Below are positions 15,826 to 23,820 of a DNA stretch of 24,327 nucleotides, in pieces. The stretch covers positions 1 to 24,327 of the forward strand of contig USNJ01000006.1 in assembly GCA_900556055.1 (NCBI GenBank), read 5' to 3'. The notes under the pieces were generated by a model. That model ran no database searches, was not told the DNA's origin, and saw only the letters and a list, made by a program, of their open reading frames with translations. A program made the position numbers and the translations under genes. Within the stretch, counting starts at the first letter, position 1; every line of letters starts with the position of its first letter. This DNA comes from an uncultured Ruminococcus sp. GTDB taxonomy: Bacteria > Bacillota > Clostridia > Oscillospirales > Ruminococcaceae.

Positions 15826-16464
15826 ATGAAAAAAGCATATATTTTCGATTACGATTTCACTTTGGGAGATACATCGGGCGGCATAATAAAAAGCGTCCGC
15901 TATGCGCTGGAAAATATGTCGGAAGATATCCCCGATGATAATGCAATACGCAGGACCATCGGTCTTTCGCTGACCGAAACATACAAAAGGCTCACCGGAA
16001 ACACATCTCCCGAACGTGCAAAGCAGTTCCATGACCTCTTTGTCGAAGAGGCGGACAGGGTCATGTCAGCATCTGCGGAGTGGCTCCCCTATGCGCATGA
16101 ATGTCTTGCCAAGCTGAAAGCAAACGGCGCATTTACCGCAGTATGCACAACAAAATTCAGCCGCCGGATACGTGAGATACTATCCCTCAGCGGCGACAGC
16201 GCACTTGTCGATATGATAGTCGGCGGCGATGACGTAAAAAATCAGAAACCCGCTCCCGACGGCATATTAAAAATAGCCGAAGAAAGCGGATTTCCGAAAG
16301 AAGATATCCTCTATGTGGGCGACAGCCTGACCGATGCCGAAGCAGCCGAAAGAGCAGGCGTCGCATTTGCCGCAGTCACAACGGGAACAACATCAGCCGA
16401 GGAATTTTCGGCATTCCCGAACGTGGGGATAATGAGCGATCTCAGGGAATTGGAACAGCTTTGA
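15826..16464 (+). CDS. HAD-superfamily phosphatase, phosphoglycolate phosphatase / beta-phosphoglucomutase-like
   Basis: A 212-residue HAD hydrolase of subfamily I. Motif I is FDYDFTLGDT, giving nucleophile D8, acid/base D10 and T12; the residue between is Phe where most members have Gly. Motif II is the Thr of VCTTKF (T108), motif III K141 in NQKPAPDG, and motif IV GDSLTDAEAAERAG (D166, D170). An alpha-helical cap occupies about residues 18-85, as in Gph and related sugar-phosphate phosphatases. Expected substrates are small phosphorylated metabolites; which one cannot be told. ATG 15826 has AAAGGA (15811-15816) at 9-base spacing; the TTG at 15810 overlaps the site. The stop codon is one base from the stop of the convergent tfoX-like gene. 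Confidence 0.85.
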   Translation: MKKAYIFDYDFTLGDTSGGIIKSVRYALENMSEDIPDDNAIRRTIGLSLTETYKRLTGNTSPERAKQFHDLFVEEADRVMSASAEWLPYAHECLAKLKANGAFTAVCTTKFSRRIREILSLSGDSALVDMIVGGDDVKNQKPAPDGILKIAEESGFPKEDILYVGDSLTDAEAAERAGVAFAAVTTGTTSAEEFSAFPNVGIMSDLRELEQL

Positions 16465-16465
16465 G

Positions 16466-16729
16466 CTATTTCACTATCCTGTGCGCCATATAAAATTCCT
16501 TTAGCTCTTTTTTGCGTTCCTCGGGGATAAGCGTTTTCTTTATCCCGAGTATCGCACCCTCAAGCGCAAGCAGACGGTGTATGCACGCCGAGCTGTCTGC
16601 CTGCTGTATCATAAGCCATGCTTTTTCTGCGCCGAGTTCTTTCAGCTCGGCGTATGTTTTTATCCCGACAGAGCAAAGCTGTTCATCGACAGCCCTGCCT
16701 ATGTTCGGGAGAGATGACAGTTCGGACAT
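16466..16729 (-). CDS. TfoX/Sxy C-terminal-domain protein
   Basis: An 87-residue protein made up of only the TfoX C-terminal domain: LSSLPNIGRAVDEQLCSVGI followed by KTYAELKELGAEKAWLMI, a helix-hairpin-helix-like fold, then a helical LLALEGAILGIKK segment. In Gammaproteobacteria this domain is the second half of the competence activator TfoX/Sxy. In Firmicutes it is often found alone, with unknown function and possible nucleic-acid binding. ATG 16729 has a weak GAAAG site upstream. It converges with the HAD gene, with one base between stops, and lies on the same strand as the restriction-modification genes upstream of it, separated by 41 bases. Confidence 0.85.
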   Translation of the reverse strand: MSELSSLPNIGRAVDEQLCSVGIKTYAELKELGAEKAWLMIQQADSSACIHRLLALEGAILGIKKTLIPEERKKELKEFYMAHRIVK

Positions 16730-16770
16730 TTCAGTTTTTTCTTTCCAGTACCGTTACACATTCAATAGAA

Positions 16771-17820
16771 CTATTTGATTCCCGAGAACATCGTTTTCAA
16801 TGCATCCATTGAAATATTATAATCCATTTTGGAAACACGAGAAACTGCATCAGCCCATGATATTAACCTTTGATTTAATGAATAAGCATCCAGTGTGGAG
16901 TGTTCAACAAATGCCAGTATATTTTCTTGCCCCATGATTTTTATAAAGAAATCCATATTATCTTTTACACGCCTATATACACCTGGAAACTTTACTATTG
17001 AACCGTCAGAAAGAAGCATCGGCTCTTGTCCGCCTGCTGAAAACTGATCTCTGATATGTGGATCAACAACACCCTGTGACGTAAGCCACAGTGCATATCT
17101 GTCATAATTTCCTCCGAAAACTTCCGGAAAATTAGCACAACCATAAACAGTATATTTTCGCTTTTGTTCTGTTGGAACTTTGTTCCAAAGCCTAATGGTT
17201 GCAGACACTGTTTCATCAGCGGCATCTCCTGCCCACCATAAACTTTCACCTGGTTTTAATTTACTTCGATAATATTTAGAAACAGGTGCAATAGGGTTAT
17301 CCATTACTCTTAGTTCATCATATGGAACACCCATTTTATCAAAAATAGTTTCGCCTTGCTTTAATCGCATATCTATCAAATATCTTGGCATATGTGTTAC
17401 TGCAATTCCATACAAACATTCCTCATAGGGTCTTGATATAAACTCAATTGGATTGCCACCTAGTTTTCCAAATGTCATAAAAATTCTTTCAACATCAACT
17501 ATTCGTGAAGATTCCAATATGCTACTTCCTGTAGAAGTCCAATGGTTCTCTTTTGTACTTTTTACCTCCACGCCATAGAATTTAGCCGCAACAATATCTG
17601 GAAATTTTTGTCCAGATACTTTTTCAATAGTGTTTTCAAATGACGTGCCTTTTGCACATTCATCTAGGGCTGCCTTTACATCATCTTCTAAAGGATTACC
17701 ACCACGATTTGCATAATACTTAGGTCTTTGAAGTGCATCTTTATTGAGAAACTCATCGGTACGCTTCATCAACGAAATAAAATCTGGCATCGCCGGTTTT
17801 GGATTTACTGATACAATCAT
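16771..17820 (-). CDS. Type II restriction endonuclease, PD-(D/E)xK
   Basis: A 349-residue protein whose start overlaps the methyltransferase stop (ATGA at 17820-17817), the usual arrangement of a coupled Type II system. It has a recognisable catalytic motif: E45 in an early helix (NPLEDDVKAAL), then P74-D75 (GQKFPDIVAA) and E85-V-K87 (GVEVKSTK). The rest has no close family that I recognise, so the recognition sequence is unknown. It should cut DNA not protected by the neighbouring C5-methyltransferase. Base use differs from the flanks: one 60-base line in this gene (17701-17760) has 22 G+C, against 37 in a line of the rRNA methyltransferase gene (19321-19380). This points to horizontal acquisition. 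Confidence 0.85.
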   Translation of the reverse strand: MIVSVNPKPAMPDFISLMKRTDEFLNKDALQRPKYYANRGGNPLEDDVKAALDECAKGTSFENTIEKVSGQKFPDIVAAKFYGVEVKSTKENHWTSTGSSILESSRIVDVERIFMTFGKLGGNPIEFISRPYEECLYGIAVTHMPRYLIDMRLKQGETIFDKMGVPYDELRVMDNPIAPVSKYYRSKLKPGESLWWAGDAADETVSATIRLWNKVPTEQKRKYTVYGCANFPEVFGGNYDRYALWLTSQGVVDPHIRDQFSAGGQEPMLLSDGSIVKFPGVYRRVKDNMDFFIKIMGQENILAFVEHSTLDAYSLNQRLISWADAVSRVSKMDYNISMDALKTMFSGIK

Positions 17821-19049
17821 AACGCTACCTCCTCAAAGTAAAGAATCCATTTAGCTTCGATTGTTTTCGCAATATGATATGCTAATACACATGGAACAGC
17901 ATTTCCAATTATTTTGTAAGCATCACTTGAAGATACACTTTTATTAAATTCTGTTTTCTTCAAAATGAATTGATAATCGTCGGGAAAAGTCTGTATGCGT
18001 GCACACTCACGAACGGATAGCCTGCGTTCTTTTAGTCCTTTATCTAATTCTTCTATGTGCTTACCACCATGTTCAGCGTTTAATCTTCTAAACTCAATGT
18101 TTCCGTGATGTTCAGATCTAATTGTCGGACCAACAGAATCAAGTTTAACTTCTGTTTGCCCTTGACAGTAAGAACCCATATATTTTGCCCGAGAATATTT
18201 TTTCTGTGATAAATCATAACTCTCTTCTGGTTCTAGCAACCCAATAAAAGCATCAGAACAAGTTACAATTGGATATAGTTTAGTTCCGTGTGTTTTCATA
18301 GGATAAGGGTCATAAAGCTCTGGAATTACTGTCTGTGTTAGTGCTTTTCTTGCTTCGTCGGTCAATGCACTTTTCTTAAAGCCATAGAAAAATAAGCGCT
18401 CACGGGATTGAGGAACACCATAGTCCGGGGCATACAAGACTTTTGCCGGAATAACAATATATCCGCCATTTCCAGCTTCTGCAAAATCGTGTTCAATTAT
18501 TTCCTTAACATTTTCAAGATTAGTCAGTCCCTTAACATTTTCTGCAACAAAAAGTTTCGGACTGGTTAAAGAGACTACTTCTCTCATCCACATATAAAGT
18601 TGTCCGCGATTTTCTACCGATGGTTCATCATCAGTTAAGGCACCCCCAAGATGGCTCTTTTGCGAATTGAACCCAAGACGCTTTCCAGCAACAGAAAAAT
18701 CTTGGCATGGAAAGCCACCTGTGACAATGTCAATATCGTCTGGAAAAATCTTTTCTCCAGCCCTTGCTCGCTTAACAAGATCAACGATACTGTCAAGATG
18801 ATAAATATCATTAGCATCGTTTTTACACTGACTGAAGTAAGATACCCATGCTGCTTTTGCATCCGGACGAATATCATTAGCAAAAACAGTATCAAAAATT
18901 GTAGGTGCAACACGAACCCAATCACCAAAAGTTTCTTTTATCCAATCGGGATGTATGTCACTGTTAATGGATTTTTTGAGACAGACAAAATCTCCTTCAA
19001 AACCGATGTCCATTCCACCACAGCCGGAAAAAAGAGATAACATTTTCAT
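17817..19049 (-). CDS. DNA (cytosine-5-)-methyltransferase, Type II modification enzyme
   Basis: A 410-residue C5-cytosine methyltransferase with its motifs in the normal order: I LFSGCGGMDIGFE (residues 6-18, S-adenosylmethionine binding), IV GGFPCQDFS with catalytic C115, VI AENVKGL (169-175), VIII QSRERLFFYG (214-223), a target-recognition region of about 230-335, IX RRLSVRECARIQTFPDDY (342-359) and X IGNAVP (381-386). It transfers a methyl group to C5 of a cytosine in an unknown sequence. ATG 19049 follows AGGAG (19064-19060) by 10 bases; ATG 19043 is a possible alternative. It precedes and overlaps the endonuclease gene and has the same A+T-rich base use. No vsr or controller gene accompanies the pair. 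Confidence 0.95.
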   Translation of the reverse strand: MKMLSLFSGCGGMDIGFEGDFVCLKKSINSDIHPDWIKETFGDWVRVAPTIFDTVFANDIRPDAKAAWVSYFSQCKNDANDIYHLDSIVDLVKRARAGEKIFPDDIDIVTGGFPCQDFSVAGKRLGFNSQKSHLGGALTDDEPSVENRGQLYMWMREVVSLTSPKLFVAENVKGLTNLENVKEIIEHDFAEAGNGGYIVIPAKVLYAPDYGVPQSRERLFFYGFKKSALTDEARKALTQTVIPELYDPYPMKTHGTKLYPIVTCSDAFIGLLEPEESYDLSQKKYSRAKYMGSYCQGQTEVKLDSVGPTIRSEHHGNIEFRRLNAEHGGKHIEELDKGLKERRLSVRECARIQTFPDDYQFILKKTEFNKSVSSSDAYKIIGNAVPCVLAYHIAKTIEAKWILYFEEVAL

Positions 19050-19110
19050 TGCTGATATTCTCCTAAGTTATATTGTTATTTCAAATATTTATTCTTTGCA
19101 TTTTTAGATG

Positions 19111-19140
19111 TCTTAAATCATCTTAAACCACTTCAAAGCT
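19111..19140. repeat. Three 10-base tandem direct repeats at the edge of the restriction-modification genes
   Basis: On the + strand TCTTAAATCA, TCTTAAACCA and CTTCAAAGCT follow each other exactly. The first two differ at one position; the third is degenerate and overlaps the 3' end of the rRNA methyltransferase gene. A 10-base period puts them on one face of the helix, in the leader of the methyltransferase gene. They could be an operator, or a mark of the junction where the A+T-rich pair was inserted. Confidence 0.45.
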
Positions 19141-20422
19141 CCACCTCGATATGTGGATCACTTTTAAGTTTGGACAATAATGCTACGCACTCCACATGCT
19201 GCGTATGCGGGAACATATCCACAGGGCAGATGGTTTCAGCCTTGTATCCACCTGCGCAAAGCAGCCTGAGATCTCTCGCAAGCGTCTCGGGATTGCAGGA
19301 AATGTACACTATCCTCTTCGGCGCAATGCTGCAAAGCGCACCGATGAACGCCTTGTCCGCACCTGCTCTCGGAGGATCCATAAACACAACATCGGGGACA
19401 AATTCTCCGCTGTATGCCGCATCCTGCATGAACTGTCCCGCATCGGAACAGAAAAATCTGACATTTTCGCACTTGTTCAGCTTAGCATTGACAACAGCGT
19501 CCTTTACGGCATCTTCATTCAGCTCGCAGCCTATGACCTCGCCCGCTTTGTCAGCGGCGATTATTCCGATAGTTCCCGTTCCGCAGTAAGCGTCGATCAC
19601 CTTGCTGTTTTTATCCAGCTGCGCAAGCTCGACCGCCTTGGAATACAGCTTTTCCGTCTGATACGGATTTATCTGATAAAACGACTTTGCCGATATCCTG
19701 AAACGCTTTCCCAGCATCTCATCTTCAATATATCCCTTGCCGAGAAGGACAGTTTCCCTGCCCGTAACAAGCAGATTCGTTTCCGTCCTGTTGACAGTGA
19801 ATATCACCGTTTCAACATCGTGACATTCCTCTTTGAGCGCCGCCGCAAACTTCTTTCCGCATGGAAAAACAGGCGTTGCCGAAACAAGCACTATCATCAG
19901 CTGATCTGTCTTTATGCCCCTCTTTATCAGCACATGGCGGAGCGTTCCCCTGCCCGTCCTGCGGTCATACGGCATCACCTTGAAGCTGCGCATCAGCTTT
20001 CTTACAGTGGCTGCCGCCTTTTCAGTGCGCTTGTCCTCAGTCAGGCAGCCGCTTTTGCAGTAGACAACGCCGCCCGTCGATGACTGATATACGCCAGAGA
20101 TAATGTCGCCGTGGCTGTTCAGTGTCAGTGCCGACTGCACCTTTGTCCTGTAATGATAAGGCACGTCCATTCCTATGATAGGCTCTATCTTCGCATATCT
20201 GTCAAGCAGCATCGCAACCTTTTTCTGCTTGAATTCCAGCTGCCTTTTGTAGGGCATATTCGACAGCTGACAGCCCGAGCATTTCTTCCTTACCGGGCAC
20301 TGCTGTTCCCATTCTTCAAACTCATATTTCGGCTTTTCATCGTCCTTTTTCTTTGCGGACGGAGCTTTTTTCTCTGCCGCTTCCTCACGTTCTCTTTCAA
20401 AATATATCGGCTTTTTTCTCAT
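19133..20422 (-). CDS. 23S rRNA (uracil-5-)-methyltransferase, RlmD/RlmCD (TrmA/RumA) family
   Basis: A 429-residue S-adenosylmethionine-dependent RNA m5U methyltransferase. It has an iron-sulphur cysteine set (C42-x5-C48-x2-C51, with C126 later), a methyltransferase core with DAYCGTGTIGI (cofactor site) and MDPPRAGAD, the nucleophile C376 in YISCNPETLARDL, and the closing HTQHVECVALL. The usual N-terminal TRAM RNA-binding domain is missing and is replaced by a short charged Lys/Glu-rich segment (residues 1-35). The family includes the Gram-positive enzyme RlmCD, which modifies two 23S positions; which target is modified here is not known. ATG 20422 follows AAAGGA by 9 bases, with a consensus promoter at 20455-20483. 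The A+T-rich restriction-modification genes lie 83 bases downstream. Confidence 0.92.
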   Translation of the reverse strand: MRKKPIYFEREREEAAEKKAPSAKKKDDEKPKYEFEEWEQQCPVRKKCSGCQLSNMPYKRQLEFKQKKVAMLLDRYAKIEPIIGMDVPYHYRTKVQSALTLNSHGDIISGVYQSSTGGVVYCKSGCLTEDKRTEKAAATVRKLMRSFKVMPYDRRTGRGTLRHVLIKRGIKTDQLMIVLVSATPVFPCGKKFAAALKEECHDVETVIFTVNRTETNLLVTGRETVLLGKGYIEDEMLGKRFRISAKSFYQINPYQTEKLYSKAVELAQLDKNSKVIDAYCGTGTIGIIAADKAGEVIGCELNEDAVKDAVVNAKLNKCENVRFFCSDAGQFMQDAAYSGEFVPDVVFMDPPRAGADKAFIGALCSIAPKRIVYISCNPETLARDLRLLCAGGYKAETICPVDMFPHTQHVECVALLSKLKSDPHIEVEL

Positions 20423-20454
20423 TATAAAGCGTCCTTTCGGTTATCCTTTCTGTA

Positions 20455-20483
20455 ATTATAGCATTTTGCGGAATATAAGTCAA
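20455..20483 (-). promoter_or_regulatory. Promoter of the rRNA methyltransferase gene
   Basis: On the - strand TTGACT (20483-20478), 17 bases, and TATAAT (20460-20455), preceded by TGC as in an extended -10. It lies about 33 bases before the ATG. Confidence 0.88.
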
Positions 20484-20530
20484 TAAATCGTTTTAAGGAT
20501 AAATTATCATATCCGACCTCAGAAATCAAC

Positions 20531-20562
20531 AAACAGGCGGTCCGAAAAGCTCAGACCGCCTG
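20531..20562 (-). terminator. Terminator of the Ca2+-ATPase gene
   Basis: A perfect 9-bp stem (CAGGCGGTC 20534-20542 with GACCGCCTG 20554-20562) with an 11-base loop, followed on the - strand by TTTGTTG. It is placed just after the ATPase stop codon. Confidence 0.75.
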
Positions 20563-20570
20563 ACTTTTAT

Positions 20571-23147
20571 TCATTCACTTTTCTCAAACAGCGAAAATAC
20601 GCTCTGGAGCAAGGGTGCCGCCGCGGCAAATCCGAAAGCCGTCAGCAGAAGCTCCCTGCTGAGTGCGACAGTCGAAAATACCGCCTGGAGCGCAGGAAGA
20701 TATATCGCCGCAGCTATCACGATAAGCGAGGTCAGCACCGCAAGCACGAGCTTCAAGTTGTTGAGATACGGCACTGTGAAGATGTTCCCGCTCTCCGATT
20801 TGCACTCGAAAACGTGCATAAGCTGGGAGATGACAAGCGTGAAAAGTGCCGCAGTTCTCGCCGCCGCAACGTCCCCGCAGATATGCATAGCCGCAAGAAA
20901 GCTTCCGAGCGACAGAATGCCGATCAGTATTCCCCTTATGATGATCTTCGCCATAAGTCCGTCAGAAAAGAAGCTTTCATCGGGCTTTCTGGGCGGCTTT
21001 TCCATTCTCGACATATCGGGCGGCTCAACTCCGAGCGCAACTGCGGGAAGTCCGTCCGTCACGAGATTTACAAGCAGTATCTGCGTCGGGAGAAGCACCA
21101 TCGGCGTGCCGAAAACTATTCCGAGGAACATCGTCAGCACCTCGCCGATATTGCAGGAAAGCAGATAGCGCACGAATTTCCTGATATTCGCATAGACCGC
21201 ACGTCCCTGAGTTACGGCATTGACGAGGGTCGCAAAGTTGTCGTCAAGCAGGATAACGTCCGCCGCCTGCTTTGTAACGTCCGTTCCCGTGATGCCCATT
21301 GCAACGCCGATATGCGCTTCCTTGACCGCAGGCGCATCGTTCACGCCGTCGCCCGTCATGGTGACGATATGCCCCTTTTTCTTGAATGCACGGACTATCC
21401 TCAGCTTATGCTCGGGGCTTACCCTTGCAAATACCGCCGCCCTGTCGATGACGCTTTCAAGCTTTTCATCTGACATTTTGTCAAGCTCATCGCCCGTGAA
21501 AACAAGCCCGTCTTTCCGAAGTATTCCCGCCTGTTCCGCAATTGCGGCGGCTGTCTTTTTGTGGTCGCCCGTTATCATGACCGTTCGGATATGCGCCTTT
21601 CCGCAAAGCTTCACAGCCTTTTTTGCCTCGGGACGCGGCGGATCTATCATGCCCATAAGTCCGAGAAAGACCTTATCCCCCGACGGCGTTTCCTCGCAGA
21701 ATCCAAGCACACGCAGCGCATCTTCCGACATTTTCTCCGCCTGCGCCGTTATTCTTCTTTCCGTGCGGATATCCAGCGGGACATTTTTCCCCTGCTCATT
21801 GCGGTACGCTCCGCACAGCTTTATGACCGCTTCGGGCGAACCCTTTGTAAACCGCATTTTTCCCGCCGATGTCCTGCATTCGACCGTCATAAGGCGTGTT
21901 TCGCTGTCGAACGGTATCTCGTCCGTCCTCGGGAATTCCTTTGTGAGCTTATCCCTTCTGAAGCCGCCCTTTTCCGCCGCAACGATAAGCGCCGCCTCAG
22001 TCGGATCGCCGCAGAGCGTTTTTCTGCCGTTTTTTCCGTCGGTGAGATATGCATTGCTGCATAAGACCGCACATTTCATTATCTCGTCAATTTCGGATCG
22101 GTTTGCGCCCGATATTTCGCCGTCTATTCTGTCCGAGCTTCCCGTCACGTCATATTCGGCATACGGAAGTGCTATCCTGCGGACGGTCATTCTGTTTTCG
22201 GTGACAGTTCCCGTTTTATCCGTGCATATGACCGACGCACAGCCGAGTGTTTCGACCGAATGCAGCCTATGTACAAGTGCCTTCTGTCTGAGCATCCTGC
22301 TGACAGCCAGCGCAAGTGCAATAGTGACCGTCGCAGGAAGTCCCTCTGGGATAGCCGCTATTGCTACCGTTATGCCCGTCATCAGCATATCGAAAACAGG
22401 CTCGCCCCTGAGTATTCCCGCCCCCGCAACAGCTGCGCATATCACAAGGCATATCACCGCAATGACCCTGCCAAGCTCGCCCAGACGCTTCTGGAGCGGC
22501 GTTTCTTCATCGTCAATGTCAGTCAGCATGCCCGATATCCTGCCCATCTGCGAGGACGTTCCGACCGCAATGACATTTCCCTCGGCAGTTCCCTTTGTTA
22601 TGACAGTTCCGCCGTAAAGGACGTTCGGCAGATTCAGCGAATTGTCGGTATGCCCCGCATTTCCGCTTTCCTTTGACACGGGCGCAGATTCACCCGTCAG
22701 TATGCTTTCCTCGGCAAGCACGCCCTTTGCAAGCGTCAGCGCAATATCAGCAGGCACTCTGTCACCCGCTTCGAGAAACACGCAGTCACCCTTTACAAGC
22801 TGCGCCGCAGGTATTGTTTTCAGCTCGCCGTCACGGTAAACACGGGCAGTCGGCGCAGTCATGTTCTTCAGTGCTTCAAGCGTGCGCTCCGTCCTGTACT
22901 CCTGGATAAATCCCAGCAGAGCATTGAGAAGAACGATTATTATAATTGTCGCAGCGTCGTAATATTCGCCGAGAAAGACGGAAACGACCGTTGCTCCGAG
23001 AAGTATAAGCACCATTATATCCTTGAACTGTCCAAGAAAAATTTTTGCCGCACTTGTTTTTTTCTCCTCGGCAAGACAGTTTTCACCGTCCTCACGAAGC
23101 CGCTTTGCAGCTTCCGCCGAGGATAATCCCTTCCTTGTTTCAGGCAT
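20571..23147 (-). CDS. P2-type calcium-transporting ATPase
   Basis: An 858-residue P-type ATPase of the SERCA/PMR1-like P2A group, which pumps Ca2+ (possibly also Mn2+) out of the cytoplasm. It has the cation-ATPase N-terminal domain, the actuator motif TGES (151-154), the ion-site motif PEGLP (267-271) in M4, the phosphorylated D310 in DKTGT, KGSPE in the nucleotide domain, TGDGVNDAPA in the hinge, then the M5-M10 region with NLVTDGLPAVALG. The length and about ten membrane segments are normal. ATG 23147 is preceded by GGAGGG at 23193-23188, but that site is inside a 14-bp hairpin (23153-23195). The gene follows the DUF6557-like gene by 60 bases without a visible terminator or promoter, so it is probably co-transcribed with it. 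Confidence 0.93.
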   Translation of the reverse strand: MPETRKGLSSAEAAKRLREDGENCLAEEKKTSAAKIFLGQFKDIMVLILLGATVVSVFLGEYYDAATIIIIVLLNALLGFIQEYRTERTLEALKNMTAPTARVYRDGELKTIPAAQLVKGDCVFLEAGDRVPADIALTLAKGVLAEESILTGESAPVSKESGNAGHTDNSLNLPNVLYGGTVITKGTAEGNVIAVGTSSQMGRISGMLTDIDDEETPLQKRLGELGRVIAVICLVICAAVAGAGILRGEPVFDMLMTGITVAIAAIPEGLPATVTIALALAVSRMLRQKALVHRLHSVETLGCASVICTDKTGTVTENRMTVRRIALPYAEYDVTGSSDRIDGEISGANRSEIDEIMKCAVLCSNAYLTDGKNGRKTLCGDPTEAALIVAAEKGGFRRDKLTKEFPRTDEIPFDSETRLMTVECRTSAGKMRFTKGSPEAVIKLCGAYRNEQGKNVPLDIRTERRITAQAEKMSEDALRVLGFCEETPSGDKVFLGLMGMIDPPRPEAKKAVKLCGKAHIRTVMITGDHKKTAAAIAEQAGILRKDGLVFTGDELDKMSDEKLESVIDRAAVFARVSPEHKLRIVRAFKKKGHIVTMTGDGVNDAPAVKEAHIGVAMGITGTDVTKQAADVILLDDNFATLVNAVTQGRAVYANIRKFVRYLLSCNIGEVLTMFLGIVFGTPMVLLPTQILLVNLVTDGLPAVALGVEPPDMSRMEKPPRKPDESFFSDGLMAKIIIRGILIGILSLGSFLAAMHICGDVAAARTAALFTLVISQLMHVFECKSESGNIFTVPYLNNLKLVLAVLTSLIVIAAAIYLPALQAVFSTVALSRELLLTAFGFAAAAPLLQSVFSLFEKSE

Positions 23148-23152
23148 AAATG

Positions 23153-23195
23153 ATCCCTCCGAATAGCTTGTTTCTACAATTCTATTCGGAGGGAT
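23153..23195 (-). promoter_or_regulatory. RNA hairpin that sequesters the ribosome site of the Ca2+-ATPase gene
   Basis: Perfect 14-base arms ATCCCTCCGAATAG (23153-23166) and CTATTCGGAGGGAT (23182-23195, + strand) are separated by 15 bases. In the - strand mRNA the arm nearest the gene contains the whole GGAGGG ribosome site, and it ends 5 bases before the ATG at 23147. Pairing with the upstream CCCTCC arm would hide the site. There is no T tract after the stem, so it is not an intrinsic terminator. Opening could depend on temperature, a ligand, a protein, or translation of the gene upstream. Confidence 0.8.
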
Positions 23196-23207
23196 AAGCT
23201 GTTATGA

Positions 23208-23807
23208 TTATTTTTTATATCTGCCGTACTGCGCCGCTGCCGCCTTTATAAGCTCATCATGTATCCTTGAATTCTCTCTGTCGTTAGCGTCCGATGTCAT
23301 GAATATCTCATCATCGGAGGATAATCCGAGTTCCTCCATCAGCTCACCCAGTGATACTTCCTCATGATCCGTTTCATGGGAGACCTGCTCAAGCTCATCA
23401 CGCCGCCTTATCATATCCTCCTCGGAAAATCCATCGAACGAAAGCTCCTCAAGAAAATGCGCAGACACCCTCGCAGCACCGTATTTCTCAATGCTTCTGT
23501 CCAGCACATAATACCCGAGAACGATATCCCAGCCGATGAATGACAGCGAATAAAGCTCGCCGTCCGCACCGGAATATGCCGCAGTTTCCCACGATGAACC
23601 GTCCCCGTCAGCATATTTTTCAACGGTAAGTATCATCATATCGGGATTTTCCGCAGGCGTGCGCTCCATGAGCTCGCCGAACATCTTCTTCATCGCAACA
23701 TACAGCCTTGCAGACTCATCGGGAGTGCGTTCACGGCAGTATTCCGCCGCATAATACGCCCATATATCATCAAACTGCTGAGAATCGAGCATTTCATAAA
23801 CAGTCAT
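23208..23807 (-). CDS. Uncharacterised acidic protein, possibly DUF6557 family
   Basis: A 199-residue soluble acidic protein without signal peptide or membrane segment. The opening YEMLDSQQFDDIWAYYAAEY, the region SLSFIGWDIVLGYYVLD, and HFLEELSFDGFSEEDM resemble the DUF6557 proteins of Clostridia as I remember them. The function of that family is unknown. The C-terminal 60 residues are strongly acidic and may be an added tail. ATG 23807 has AAAGGACG upstream with normal spacing. The gene lies 13 bases after the sensor kinase stop and 60 bases before the Ca2+-ATPase, so a three-gene transcript is likely. That neighbourhood does not give a clear role. Confidence 0.55.
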   Translation of the reverse strand: MTVYEMLDSQQFDDIWAYYAAEYCRERTPDESARLYVAMKKMFGELMERTPAENPDMMILTVEKYADGDGSSWETAAYSGADGELYSLSFIGWDIVLGYYVLDRSIEKYGAARVSAHFLEELSFDGFSEEDMIRRRDELEQVSHETDHEEVSLGELMEELGLSSDDEIFMTSDANDRENSRIHDELIKAAAAQYGRYKK

Positions 23808-23820
23808 AAAAAACGTCCTT

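Noticed and set aside
16633..16655. 7-bp inverted repeat CGCCGAG/CTCGGCG as a terminator for the HAD gene
   Set aside because: It lies well inside the tfoX-like coding sequence and lacks a T tract; it encodes ordinary residues of that protein.
21220..22617. 465-codon open frame on the + strand inside the Ca2+-ATPase gene
   Set aside because: It is antisense to a complete P-type ATPase and encodes a Ser/Pro/Ala-rich low-information sequence; no ribosome site or promoter supports it.
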